A DNA stretch of 46,828 nucleotides, taken from the NCBI GenBank assembly GCA_030655215.1, contig JAURVZ010000017.1, positions 1-46,828 on the forward strand. Reading direction: 5' to 3'. This document shows, piece after piece, positions 20,161 through 28,237 of this stretch; position 1 is the stretch's first letter; every line of letters starts with the position of its first letter. This DNA comes from Pseudolabrys sp. (GTDB lineage: Bacteria > Pseudomonadota > Alphaproteobacteria > Rhizobiales > Xanthobacteraceae). A program made the translations under genes and the position numbers. The notes beneath the pieces were generated by a model that saw only the letters and a list, made by a program, of their open reading frames with translations, had not been told where the DNA came from and did no database searches.

Positions 20161-21443
20161 CCGAGCAGGCGGGCCTTCACCCGCCGCAGCTTCAGGATCA
20201 TCGACCATAGAGCCGGGCGCTGCTTGATGGCGCGCTTGGCCTTGGCCATCAGCCGGAACGCGAAGGCAACGCGGCGGCCGCTGGCGCTGAGCGGCAGATA
20301 GCTGTCGAACATCGGCTCCGCATCCGGGCAGAACAGATCCTTGTACTTCGCCTCGCCAATGCCGAGGTCGAAAGTATGCAGGCCGCGCTCGCAGCAATGC
20401 CGCACCATGTGGATGAGCAATTGCTGGCCGGGGCTTTCGGCCGCATAGAGGCCGTGCGCGATCGAGATGAACACGGCCGAGAAGCGGCCTTCGGCGACCA
20501 GGCCGCCGATCGTGGCAACAATGACGCCATTGATCTTCAGCGTGTAGAGCTCAAGCAGCGGCTGGCCGTCGGCCGTGGAGGTTTCAGCAGCGGCGCGGAT
20601 GAAGGCGCGGACGTCGGCGTAACTAAACACATCGGGCAAGCCGATGGCGCGCGTGCGCGCGGTTTTCTGCTCAAAGAAATCGGCGAGCACCGCTTGAATG
20701 TCAGCGCCTTTGGCCTGCTCAAAACGCACTTCGCCATGGCTGGCAAGGATGCGCTCCTTGCGGCGCAATTTCTTGCGCGCAGCTGAGCTGGTGATGGACT
20801 CGAACAGGGCGTTGAAGTCAGGCTGCAAGGCGCCGCTATGGCCGAAGCTCGGCGACATCTGGTGCGGCAGCAGCGCAAACGGATTTCCATGACCCGCCCA
20901 GCTCACCGGCTGGCTGGCGAGCACGGCGAGATCGGCATCGATATGCGCCAGCGTCGCGCGCACAGCTTCGGCGCCGATCTGCGCAACGACATCAGTGCGC
21001 CACAGCGCCATGTTGAAATTTGCATGTTTGCCGCCGAGGAATTCGACGACGTTAAGGCCGCGCAGCGAGCGGCGGCCGAACGGCAAGAGAAACAGCGGTG
21101 TGTTCGCCGCATTGAAGCCGACGACGATGCACGGCGTGACGCCGTCATCGGTGCCGATATGCTCCTGCCAGAGACGGAGGAAATCGTAAGCCTGGTAGGG
21201 CGTCGAAAAATTACCCGGCTGCTCGAGCGCACGCCAGTGCGGCTCCGCTTCGGCGAAAGAACCATAAACGTCAACGCGCGCGATCCGGCTGTCTATCGCA
21301 GTTTCCAATGCGGGCTGCATCGGCGGCGAGGGCTGCAACGGCAGCGACGCCACGGGTGCTGAGCCGGCATCGTGGTTAAGCGTTGGTAACGCTGCGGCGT
21401 TCATCGACATTTCCGTGGCAATCGTCGCGCTTTTATCAAGCAT
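20157..21443 (-). CDS. GNAT/FemAB-like acyltransferase (CelD/BcsL family)
   Basis: A 428-residue protein of the Acetyltransf_6 group, often annotated as cellulose biosynthesis protein CelD. Marks are LEQPGNFSTPYQAYDFLRLW, then LLPFGRRSLRGLNVVEFLGG in a broken form, RKKLRRKERILASHGEV and the C-terminal GNAT segment HTFDLGIGEAKYKDLF. It probably acylates a sugar or lipid-linked unit, in line with the locus. The start is unsure: ATGs at 21464, 21443 and 21410 are in frame, and none has a strong ribosome-binding site. Confidence 0.82.
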   Translation of the reverse strand: MLDKSATIATEMSMNAAALPTLNHDAGSAPVASLPLQPSPPMQPALETAIDSRIARVDVYGSFAEAEPHWRALEQPGNFSTPYQAYDFLRLWQEHIGTDDGVTPCIVVGFNAANTPLFLLPFGRRSLRGLNVVEFLGGKHANFNMALWRTDVVAQIGAEAVRATLAHIDADLAVLASQPVSWAGHGNPFALLPHQMSPSFGHSGALQPDFNALFESITSSAARKKLRRKERILASHGEVRFEQAKGADIQAVLADFFEQKTARTRAIGLPDVFSYADVRAFIRAAAETSTADGQPLLELYTLKINGVIVATIGGLVAEGRFSAVFISIAHGLYAAESPGQQLLIHMVRHCCERGLHTFDLGIGEAKYKDLFCPDAEPMFDSYLPLSASGRRVAFAFRLMAKAKRAIKQRPALWSMILKLRRVKARLLG

Positions 21444-21564
21444 TCCGCGCTTTTCGCGGCGCATTGCCGCAACATTGCAGGGAAATATCAATAAAGGGTT
21501 GGAATATTGATTTGGGTTCGCTTAACCGATCGCGCCACGGCAACAAGCCGCAAACTTGGTTGAT

Positions 21565-22617
21565 ATGAAGAAAACCATCATCAAGACCGGCTTCGAGACG
21601 CTGTATTTCAGCGGCATGCATCACATGCTGCGGCCGATGCTGGGCGGCGTCGGCTCGATCCTGACGCTGCATCATGTGCGGCCGCCGCGCAAAGACGGCT
21701 TCCAGCCGAACCGGCTGCTCGAAGTCTCGCCGATATTCTTCGAGGGCCTGCTGCGCCGGCTGAAGCGGCGCCGTGTCGACGTCATCAGCCTTGATGAAAT
21801 GCACCGGCGCTTTATCGAGAAGGACTTCAAGCGCCGCTTTGTGTGCATCACCTTCGACGACGGCTACAAGGACAATTTGCGCTGGGCGCATCCGTTGCTG
21901 ACGAAATATGAGCTGCCTTACGCGCTTTACATCCCGACCAGCTTTCCCGACCGTCTCGGCGAATTGTGGTGGCTGGCGCTGGAAGCGGTGATCGCGCAGA
22001 ACGACCGCATCGGCATGGTCATCAACGGCGAGGAACGCTATTTCGACGCGCGCAATGTGCGCGAGAAGCGCGAGCTCTACGACGGCATTTACGGCTATTT
22101 GCGCAGCATGAAGACCGAGGATGAAATGCGTAAGGTGGTGCGCGATCTTTGCGCCACCTATCGCGTCGACATTCCGGAGATTTGCCGCGACCTGTGCATG
22201 GATTGGGAGGAGATCGCGCAGATCGCCGACAGTCCGCTGGTGACGATCGGCGCGCACACCGTCAACCACATGATGTTGAAGAAGGTGCCGAGCGACGCGA
22301 CGGTGCGTGCCGAAATGGACATGAGCCGTTCGGTGATCGAGGCTGCACTCGGCACCAGGCCGCAGCATCTGGCCTATCCGGTGGGCGATCCAACTTCGGC
22401 GGGGCCGCGCGAATTCCGCATTGCGCAGGACCTCGGCTTCAAGACGGCGGTGACGACGCGGCCGGGCGTGCTGTTCAAGGCGCATGGCGAGCATCTCACC
22501 GCGCTGCCGCGGCTGTCGGTGAACGGCGAATTCCAGCGCCAGCGTTATGTGAAGGTGTTGATGAGCGGGTCGGGCACGGCGTTCTGGAACAGGTTTCGCC
22601 GGGTGAGTGCGGCTTAG
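21565..22617 (+). CDS. polysaccharide deacetylase (NodB-homology domain)
   Basis: A 350-residue carbohydrate esterase family 4-like protein. The first NodB motif is FVCITFDDGYKDNLRWA, with the catalytic and metal-binding Asp pair; the metal-binding His pair is in IGAHTVNHMML; a later conserved region is PQHLAYPVGDP. No signal peptide is obvious. An in-frame TTG at 21556 lies just upstream of the ATG used here. It would remove N- or O-acetyl groups from the polymer or its precursors and is divergent from the acyltransferase gene, an apt pair. Confidence 0.9.
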   Translation: MKKTIIKTGFETLYFSGMHHMLRPMLGGVGSILTLHHVRPPRKDGFQPNRLLEVSPIFFEGLLRRLKRRRVDVISLDEMHRRFIEKDFKRRFVCITFDDGYKDNLRWAHPLLTKYELPYALYIPTSFPDRLGELWWLALEAVIAQNDRIGMVINGEERYFDARNVREKRELYDGIYGYLRSMKTEDEMRKVVRDLCATYRVDIPEICRDLCMDWEEIAQIADSPLVTIGAHTVNHMMLKKVPSDATVRAEMDMSRSVIEAALGTRPQHLAYPVGDPTSAGPREFRIAQDLGFKTAVTTRPGVLFKAHGEHLTALPRLSVNGEFQRQRYVKVLMSGSGTAFWNRFRRVSAA

Positions 22618-22630
22618 AGTGGCGCGCACG

Positions 22631-22762
22631 TGTCCCGGGCGCGCTGCGGCATGCAATGCCGCTGCGCAGAACCGGGACCCCGGTTGGTTCAGAAAGTAAC
22701 CTGGACCCCGGATCAGCGTCGCACCACTTCGCAAGCGCTCGTGCTGCGCCGCATCCGGGGAA
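22631..22762. repeat. palindromic intergenic repeat, copy 1
   Basis: About 132 bp, nearly identical to 23840-23972. It has two palindromic modules: one with arms GTCCCGG and CCGGGAC around a CGCTGCGGCAT/ATGCCGCTGCG core, and one bounded by CCCCGGAT and ATCCGGGG. I associate similar elements with genomes of Bradyrhizobium relatives. It begins 14 nt after the deacetylase stop and supplies the 3' end of the ORF on the other strand. Confidence 0.9.
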
Positions 22763-23102
22763 CGGGCGCTCGTGTACCGTTTCTCTTCTTCCTCAACAGC
22801 CCGGCAAACGCATCCGGCGGCAATATCGGCATCACCGTTTGCAAACAATGCAGGGGCTCGCCGCGGCAGCAATGCGAACGCCGGCACGCCTTACGTTCGC
22901 AGAACGCCGACGTGTGCAAGACGTTGGCGATCTGACGCCGGGCGGCGGTGGCTTCCTGCTTTTGCGGCCGCGTGTCCACCTGGCGCATGGACTCGGTCAG
23001 ATGCTCAGCGAGACCATCGACGACGAGTTCAGCCATCTCCGCGTGCTTGAGCTTCATGCGGTCCAGGGCATCGCTAAGCATTGCGCGTTGAACTTTGTTC
23101 AT
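22713..23102 (-). CDS. cysteine-rich small protein with repeat-encoded C-terminus
   Basis: A 129-residue ORF. The N-terminal half is helical (KVQRAMLSDALDRMKLKHAE, then AELVVDGLAEHL). The middle has a cysteine cluster, CERKACRRSHCCRGEPLHC, that is a C-x4-C-x4-CC-x6-C pattern resembling small alphaproteobacterial proteins with CRRxxxCxGxPxxC motifs. The last residues (PRMRRSTSACEVVRR) and the stop are encoded by the palindromic repeat, so the natural C-terminus may have been replaced. No clear ribosome-binding site. I do not know the function; metal binding by the cysteines is a guess. Coding status is moderately supported. Confidence 0.5.
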   Translation of the reverse strand: MNKVQRAMLSDALDRMKLKHAEMAELVVDGLAEHLTESMRQVDTRPQKQEATAARRQIANVLHTSAFCERKACRRSHCCRGEPLHCLQTVMPILPPDAFAGLLRKKRNGTRAPVPRMRRSTSACEVVRR

Positions 23103-23159
23103 GAGACGGCCCCTGATGTTGCGGGAAAGAAAGAGCGTTCTCGCGGCGCGCCTTGGCGC

Positions 23160-23536
23160 CCGAGCTATGAGAGGCCCCGCCTTGGCGGGGGCAGACCCTC
23201 TTCAAAAAAGAAGAGGGGGACGGCGCACCGAGAAGCGCGCAGTCGGGTCGAGCCCGCATCCATACGGGATGCGGGGCGCCTCTCGGCGCGCCGTCCGGCG
23301 CTTTCGCGGCAGCCGGGCCACGCTTCCGGCGGCTTTTTCGCGCTGCCTTGGCCTGACATCCGACCCCTTGCGGAGCATCCGCCTTCGCCCTTGCGGGCTA
23401 CGGCGGACAAGTCGCACTTTCAGGGCCTCGGACGGTGCAAACAGCACGCGCCGTCAGCCGGCTCCCGGCAGGGGGTCTTAGTGCCCCCGGGTGGAGCCCC
23501 GGCACCGCCCGAGCGCGTGCCTCTGCTAAGGCACGC
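23160..23536. other. stem-loop-dense region without a convincing gene
   Basis: Between the cysteine-rich ORF and the DUF433 remnant lie about 560 bp in which no frame looks like a protein. The left part holds successive perfect or near-perfect hairpins: 23175-23190 (CCCCGCC/GGCGGGG), 23196-23217 (CCCTCTTC, six A, GAAGAGGG), a 79-nt hairpin 23218-23296 with 16-bp outer arms (one mismatch) and an inner 9-bp stem at 23253-23275. On the right, 23515-23536 forms an 8-bp hairpin (GCGTGCCT/AGGCACGC). It could be a mobile repeat, a structured RNA, or a decayed insertion. Strand unknown. Confidence 0.5.
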
Positions 23537-23662
23537 CCGCGGACGCCGTCCCGCTCCCCACGAGCCGGAGCAACCGGTTCGCGTCCCCTCATGAGAGGCG
23601 GGCAGGAATAAAAATAATCCCAGTGTGGGCACGCGTCAAGCGGCTTTTAGGATTATTTTGTT

Positions 23663-23833
23663 GTGCGTTGCATCCAGACCGCATGCGGGCGCCCCTGCAT
23701 TCGCGGCATGCGGATTACGGTTGGCGACGTGCTGGCTTTGCTGGCCTCCGGCATGAGCCGTGAGGCAATCTTGAGTGATTATCCGGCTCTCGAGAAAGAC
23801 GATATCGATGCGGTGCTGGACTTCGCGGCCTGA
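23663..23833 (+). pseudogene. truncated DUF433 (VapB-type antitoxin) remnant
   Basis: The frame reads CGRPCIRGMRITVGDVLALL, then ASGMSREAILSDYPALEKDD and IDAVLDFAA before the stop. This is the C-terminal two thirds of a DUF433 protein, whose full-length members start with a DPxxCxGxPxIRGTRI pattern. Upstream a stop codon at 23648 closes the frame after only a few unrelated residues, so the N-terminus is lost; a GTG at 23663 or an ATG at 23708 could still start a short peptide. DUF433 genes usually precede a PIN-like DUF5615 toxin, but here repeat copy 2 begins 7 nt after the stop. Confidence 0.7.
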
Positions 23834-23839
23834 CGCTCA

Positions 23840-23972
23840 TGTCCCGGGCGCGCTGCGGCATGCAATGCCGCTGCGCAGAACCGGGACCCCGGTTGTTCCT
23901 AACAAGTAACCGGGACCCCGGATCAGCGTCGCACCACTCCGCAAGTGCTCGTGCTGCGCCGCATCCGGGGAA
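23840..23972. repeat. palindromic intergenic repeat, copy 2
   Basis: About 133 bp, same orientation and same two palindromic modules as 22631-22762. Differences are concentrated in the short spacer between the modules (around 23891-23905). It lies 7 nt after the DUF433 remnant stop and 22 nt from the end of the next gene. Confidence 0.9.
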
Positions 23973-23994
23973 ACAAGCGTGCGCGTGCGCCGCC

Positions 23995-24366
23995 CTAAGG
24001 GCAGCGTTTGAATTCGCGGACGCCTGTGCCGTCGTCGATGTTCAGCTCGCCGTTGACGAGGGAGAGGGTGACCGAGAGTGGCTCCTTCTTGCCCTCGATG
24101 CTGCAACTGCCTTTCACCGCCCAGGCCTTCTTCTGCGGTTTCACCGAGGTGAAGCTGCACTGCTCGGTCTGCTGTTGGTAGCCGTTGGCGCGCATGATCA
24201 AAGGCGCATTCTCATTGTCCTGCGGCAGCGTGCACTGCGCGGCCTCGAGCGCCCATGTGCCAACAAAAGCGGGCGCAGCGCCCGGCGCGCTTTGCGCGAA
24301 GGCGGGAGCAGCATATGCGAGGAGGGCGGCGCAAGCGGCGGCGCGCGCCAGATGTGAGCAAATCAT
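23995..24366 (-). CDS. small secreted protein of unknown function
   Basis: A 123-residue protein with an N-terminal Sec signal peptide (a hydrophobic run followed by the cleavage-like motif AAPAFAQS). The mature part, about 95 residues, starts with FVGTWALEAAQCTLPQ and has four cysteines (in AAQCTL, TEQCSF, KGSCSI and FKRCP), likely two disulfides in the periplasm. I have the impression of similar short proteins in Rhizobiales but know no function. A GTG at 24384 overlaps the upstream stop and is an alternative start; the ATG at 24366 has AAAGG upstream. Confidence 0.75.
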   Translation of the reverse strand: MICSHLARAAACAALLAYAAPAFAQSAPGAAPAFVGTWALEAAQCTLPQDNENAPLIMRANGYQQQTEQCSFTSVKPQKKAWAVKGSCSIEGKKEPLSVTLSLVNGELNIDDGTGVREFKRCP

Positions 24367-24380
24367 CGAGAGAGGGCCTT

Positions 24381-24656
24381 TCACTTCACCAGGTCAGCAT
24401 AGTCGGGATGCGTGTTGATGAAGTAGCGCACGAAGGAACACAGCGGCACGACCTTGCGGCCTTCGGCGCGGATGTGGTCGAGCGTGCCGGCAACCAGTTT
24501 TGAACCGACGCCGCGGCCTTCCAGCGCGCGCGGCACTTCGGTGTGCATGATCGACACCGTATAGTCATCGCGGCGATAGCTGGCGAAAGCGGTGCCGGCC
24601 GGCGTCGCCAGTTCGAAACGGTTGCGGTCGGGATTGTCGCGGACGGTGTCGGTCAT
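24381..24656 (-). CDS. small GNAT-family N-acetyltransferase (YidJ/NATD1 type)
   Basis: A 91-residue minimal GCN5-related acetyltransferase. The acetyl-CoA-binding loop is EGRGVGSKLVAGTLDHIRAE, after the strand SIMHTEVPRALEG, and the C-terminal VVPLCSFVRYFINTHPDY is the family hallmark. The substrate is unknown. Its start overlaps the stop of the DUF2842 gene by 4 nt (ATGA), so the two are coupled, and the secreted protein gene follows in the same direction. Confidence 0.87.
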   Translation of the reverse strand: MTDTVRDNPDRNRFELATPAGTAFASYRRDDYTVSIMHTEVPRALEGRGVGSKLVAGTLDHIRAEGRKVVPLCSFVRYFINTHPDYADLVK

Positions 24657-24895
24657 ACCGGTGCCTTCGCGCGGGCGGCGTTGGCTTTTTCCCGGTCGCC
24701 CTTGGCCATCCAGGAGATGATCGGCATCGCCGGCAGAACCCAGCCGATGCCGGCGACGAAGTAATACAAGCCGGCGACGAGACCGTTGATATTCATCAGC
24801 ACCGACTGCGCCAGCGCCATCGCCAGCAGGGCCCAGACCATGACCAGCGTGAGGAGCAGGATGGCGCCGATGAATTTGCGCAGGCGATTGGGCAT
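24653..24895 (-). CDS. DUF2842 membrane protein
   Basis: An 80-residue inner-membrane protein with two hydrophobic helices (about residues 9-30 and 40-62) and a conserved GIGWVLPAMPIISWM segment, followed by a charged tail. This matches DUF2842, a family limited to alphaproteobacteria with no known role. It is often found close to ctaA/COX15, as here, where the two are divergent. Confidence 0.82.
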   Translation of the reverse strand: MPNRLRKFIGAILLLTLVMVWALLAMALAQSVLMNINGLVAGLYYFVAGIGWVLPAMPIISWMAKGDREKANAARAKAPV

Positions 24896-24928
24896 GGCGG
24901 CTCCGGGACCTATGACAGATTGTCCGAT

Positions 24929-24958
24929 TTGCGTTTGTCGCTGCCCTGACTATATGGT
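24929..24958 (+). promoter_or_regulatory. candidate promoter of ctaA
   Basis: TTGCGT at 24929-24934 and TATGGT at 24953-24958, spaced by 18 nt, end 39 nt before the heme A synthase start in the divergent gap with the DUF2842 gene. Confidence 0.35.
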
Positions 24959-24997
24959 CCGCGCACCCTCCCGCAAGCCCATAAGAACGCGCGCCAA

Positions 24998-26083
24998 ATG
25001 ACGGAAACCACGCCTGTTTCAGATGTTCCGCCGCGGCACTTGCGCGCGGTGCGGCTGTGGCTCTACGCCGTAGCAGCGATGATCTTTTTAACGCTCATTG
25101 TCGGCGGCGCGACGCGGCTGACCGAGTCAGGGCTGTCGATTACCGAATGGAAGCCGGTCACTGGCGTGCTGCCGCCTTTGTCGCTGGAACACTGGCAGCT
25201 GGAATTCGCCAAGTATCAGGCCATCCCGCAATACCGCGAGGTCAACAAGGGCATGAGCCTGGATGACTTCAAGGTGATTTATTTCTGGGAGTGGTCGCAC
25301 CGGCTGCTGGCGCGCGTGACCGGCTTTGTGTTTCTGGTGCCGTTCCTGTTTTTTCTGTGGCGCGGCTGGGTGCCGAAAGGGCTGAAGCTGCGGCTGTGGG
25401 GCATGTTCGCGGGTGGTGCTGCGCTCGGCGTGGTCGGCTGGTGGATGGTGGCCTCAGGTCTTGCCGGCAGCAAGCTCGTCAGCGTGTCGCAATATCGGCT
25501 TGGCTTTCATCTGACCCTGGCCTGCGTGATCTATGCTGTTGTCTTGTGGACGGCGCAAAGCCTGTTGCCAAAAGCGCGGCCGGCGACGACGCCGCGATTG
25601 CGGATCAGCGCTTTGGTGCTGACGGTGGCGATTGTGGTGCAGATTTATCTCGGTGCGCTGGTGGCCGGGCTCGATGCCGGCCTGACCTATAATACGTGGC
25701 CGCTGATCGATGGCGCGATTGTGCCGGACAGTGCGCGGCTGTGGTTCATCCAGCCGGCCTGGCGCAATGTTTTCGAGAACACGCTGACGACGCAATTCAA
25801 TCACCGCATGCTGGCTTATGCGATTTTTGCAGGCAGCCTGTGGCACGCTTATGAGGCATGGCGCGCGGGCGTGGACCGGCGTGGCGCTGTCGCGCTGGCG
25901 GCGGGTGTGACGCTGCAAGCGGTGCTCGGCATTGTCACGCTGCTGGCTCAGGCGCCTTTGGCGCTGGCGTTGTCGCATCAAGTGGCGGCGGTGTTGTTGC
26001 TGACCGTTGCCACGGTGCATGCCGAGCGGCTATCGCGGCGCGACCGGCAGGTCGTAGGCCACGCCGCTGTCGGCGCTGTTTAG
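24998..26083 (+). CDS. ctaA: heme A synthase (COX15/CtaA)
   Basis: A 361-residue inner-membrane enzyme that oxidises the methyl group of heme O to the formyl of heme A for cytochrome oxidase. About eight membrane helices are visible. Heme-ligand histidines lie in the conserved [15 protein letters not shown] and [13 protein letters not shown] segments, with others in the paired four-helix halves; [21 protein letters not shown], shortened to its first part here, is the classic N-terminal signature. The 3' end overlaps the convergent dipeptidase gene by 54 nt. Confidence 0.96.
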   Translation: MTETTPVSDVPPRHLRAVRLWLYAVAAMIFLTLIVGGATRLTESGLSITEWKPVTGVLPPLSLEHWQLEFAKYQAIPQYREVNKGMSLDDFKVIYFWEWSHRLLARVTGFVFLVPFLFFLWRGWVPKGLKLRLWGMFAGGAALGVVGWWMVASGLAGSKLVSVSQYRLGFHLTLACVIYAVVLWTAQSLLPKARPATTPRLRISALVLTVAIVVQIYLGALVAGLDAGLTYNTWPLIDGAIVPDSARLWFIQPAWRNVFENTLTTQFNHRMLAYAIFAGSLWHAYEAWRAGVDRRGAVALAAGVTLQAVLGIVTLLAQAPLALALSHQVAAVLLLTVATVHAERLSRRDRQVVGHAAVGAV

Positions 26084-26764
26084 CGAGAAGTGCCACCATT
26101 CGCGTTTGTAGTTGCTGAAGCCGTGCTTCTGCATCGCGTCCAGCAGGACACGGCGGTTGGCGGCTTGCGCGGCTGAGATTGCGGCGCTGCGCGTGTGGCT
26201 GCGTGTGTCGAAGCAATCATAGCCGGTGCCCATGTCGAGGCTGTTGTCGGACGCGCGTTGCGCTTGCGGCGCGGTGCAGGGGCCGTAATTTACGTTGGCA
26301 TCGAAGGCCGGGTTGGCGCTGCCGCGCGGCACGATGGTGAGATCGACAGCGACGCCGCGCGAATGCGCTGAAAAATTTGAGATGTAGCCGAGCGCGAACA
26401 GTTTCGATTTATCGAGCGCCGGATAAAAGCGCGTCGTATCGACCGCCGGTTTCGGATCGCGCGCCCAGGCGGCCATGGCGCCGGTGGCGCGGGCGGGGCG
26501 ATAGCAGTCATAAACTTTCAGCGACAGATTGGCGGCAGTGAGCTCTGCCTGCACGCGCTGGAGTGCGAGTGCGACAGGCCGCAGCAGCATGCACTCAGGC
26601 GCGTTGTAGCCGGGCAGGGCCTTGCCGGTGAAATTGTCTCGGCCCGCATAGCGCATGTCCTGCGCGATGCTCGGGTCGATGTCGCGTAGATAGACCAGCG
26701 GCGACGCCGCCTGCGCAGACGTCGCGAGGGCCATCATCACCAGTGCAATGACGGCCCTCGTCAT
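26030..26764 (-). CDS. VanX-like D-alanyl-D-alanine dipeptidase
   Basis: A 244-residue zinc peptidase of the M15D group with an N-terminal signal peptide (ATSAQAAS cleavage region), so it should act in the periplasm on D-Ala-D-Ala or related dipeptides. Zinc and catalytic residues are in [13 protein letters not shown] (His and Asp) and EWWHFSL (Glu and His); [11 protein letters not shown] is also typical. It is not with vanH/vanA genes, so a role in cell-wall recycling fits better than resistance. It lies 3 nt downstream of metY's stop region (metY ends at 26768) and overlaps the ctaA end. Confidence 0.9.
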   Translation of the reverse strand: MTRAVIALVMMALATSAQAASPLVYLRDIDPSIAQDMRYAGRDNFTGKALPGYNAPECMLLRPVALALQRVQAELTAANLSLKVYDCYRPARATGAMAAWARDPKPAVDTTRFYPALDKSKLFALGYISNFSAHSRGVAVDLTIVPRGSANPAFDANVNYGPCTAPQAQRASDNSLDMGTGYDCFDTRSHTRSAAISAAQAANRRVLLDAMQKHGFSNYKREWWHFSLNSADSGVAYDLPVAPR

Positions 26765-26767
26765 GAG

Positions 26768-28057
26768 TTACTTCGCCGTCAATCCCAGTTCGAGATCGGC
26801 GATGATGTCTTCCTTGTCCTCGATGCCGATCGACAGGCGCACGACATCAGGGCCGGCGCCGGCCTGGGTCTTTTGCGCATCGGACAATTGCTTGTGCGTG
26901 GTCGAGGCCGGATGAATGATCAGCGACTTGGTGTCGCCGATATTGGCGACATGCGAGAACAGCTTGACGTTCGACACCAGTTTGACGCCGGCTTCAAAGC
27001 CGCCTTTCAAGCCAACCGTCATCACCGCGCCGGCGCCCTTCGGCACGTATTTCTGCGCCAGCGCATGATATTTGTCTGACGTCAGACCCGGATAGCTGAC
27101 CCAGGCGACTTCCGGACGCTGCGACAGCCAGGTGGCAACCGCGAGCGCATTGTCGCAATGGCGCTGCATGCGCAGCGGCAAGGTCTCGATGCCGGTCGAG
27201 ATCAGGAAGGCATTGAACGGCGATAGCGCCGGCCCGAGGTCGCGCAGGCCGAGAACGCGGCAGGCAATGGCGAAGGCGAAGTTGCCGAAGGTCTCGTGTA
27301 GCACGATGCCGGAATATTCCGGGCGCGGCTCGCACAGCATCGGGTATTTCTTGTCGCGCGACCAGTTGAAGCTGCCGGCATCGACGATGATGCCGCCGAT
27401 GGAGTTGCCGTGGCCGCCAAGGAATTTGGTGAGCGAGTGAATGACGATGTCGGCGCCGTATTCGATCGGCTTGCAGAGATACGGAGTCGCCAATGTGTTA
27501 TCGACGATCAGTGGCACACCGGCCTTGCGGGCGACGGCGCCGATGGCCTCAATGTCGGTGATGACGCCGCCGGGATTGGCGATCGACTCGATGAAGATCG
27601 CCTTGGTCTTCGGCGACACCGCCGCTTCAAAGGTCGAGATGTCATCCGGATCGGCCCAGACCACGTTCCAGCCGAAGCTCTTGAAGGCGTGGTTGAACTG
27701 GTTGATCGAGCCGCCATAGAGCTTCTTCGAGGCGATGAATTCGTCGCCCGGCATCAGCAAAGTCTGCATGACGATGACCTGCGCGGCATGGCCGGAGGCA
27801 ACGGCCAGCGCGGCAGTGCCGCCTTCAAGCGCCGCAACGCGCTCTTCGAGCACGGCATTGGTCGGGTTGCCGATGCGCGTATAGATATTGCCGAAAGCCT
27901 GCAGGCCGAACAGCGAGGCGGCGTGCTCGACGTCATCGAACACGAAGGACGTGGTCTGATAGATCGGCGTCGCGCGCGCGCCCGTGGTCGGATCGGGCTT
28001 GGCGCCGGCGTGAACGGCGAGCGTGTTGAATCCGGGAATGCGGTCGGCGTCAGCCAT
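26768..28057 (-). CDS. metY: O-acetylhomoserine sulfhydrylase / aminocarboxypropyltransferase
   Basis: A 429-residue Cys/Met metabolism PLP enzyme that makes homocysteine from O-acetylhomoserine and sulfide. Family marks: FNTLAVHAGAKPDPTTGAR, YQTTSFVFDD, ALEGGTAALAVASGHAAQ, the pocket aspartate in PLIVDNTLATPY, and the PLP-binding lysine in VIHSLTKFLGGHG. The C-terminus ends with the usual SIGIEDKEDIIADLE. A good AGGA ribosome-binding site precedes the ATG. The 180-nt leader contains a short GGCGGC/GCCGCC hairpin but no recognisable SAM riboswitch. A CoA-binding protein gene lies upstream in the same direction. Confidence 0.95.
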   Translation of the reverse strand: MADADRIPGFNTLAVHAGAKPDPTTGARATPIYQTTSFVFDDVEHAASLFGLQAFGNIYTRIGNPTNAVLEERVAALEGGTAALAVASGHAAQVIVMQTLLMPGDEFIASKKLYGGSINQFNHAFKSFGWNVVWADPDDISTFEAAVSPKTKAIFIESIANPGGVITDIEAIGAVARKAGVPLIVDNTLATPYLCKPIEYGADIVIHSLTKFLGGHGNSIGGIIVDAGSFNWSRDKKYPMLCEPRPEYSGIVLHETFGNFAFAIACRVLGLRDLGPALSPFNAFLISTGIETLPLRMQRHCDNALAVATWLSQRPEVAWVSYPGLTSDKYHALAQKYVPKGAGAVMTVGLKGGFEAGVKLVSNVKLFSHVANIGDTKSLIIHPASTTHKQLSDAQKTQAGAGPDVVRLSIGIEDKEDIIADLELGLTAK

Positions 28058-28237
28058 GGCGTGTCCTCATTGTTTGCGGCCGGCGGAGAGCGCCCGGCGC
28101 AGTTGGCGGGATTAAGGGGGCAGGCGGGCGCGGCGTCAAGGCGGCAAAGCCGCCAGATCCGTCGCCCCGGTGAAGGAGGCGTTGACGTCGATAACAGCGC
28201 CGCCCGTTGGAAATTCCCTACCGCCCGGACAAAATAA

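Noticed and set aside
22149..23594. A 481-codon plus-strand frame running from the deacetylase gene through repeat copy 1 into the hairpin region
   Set aside because: It starts out of frame inside the deacetylase and its translation is Arg/Pro/Ala low complexity; no family pattern.
28058..28237. Possible SAM riboswitch in the metY leader
   Set aside because: SAM-II elements are common before met genes in alphaproteobacteria, but I could not find the conserved pseudoknot pattern; only a simple GGCGGC/GCCGCC hairpin is present.
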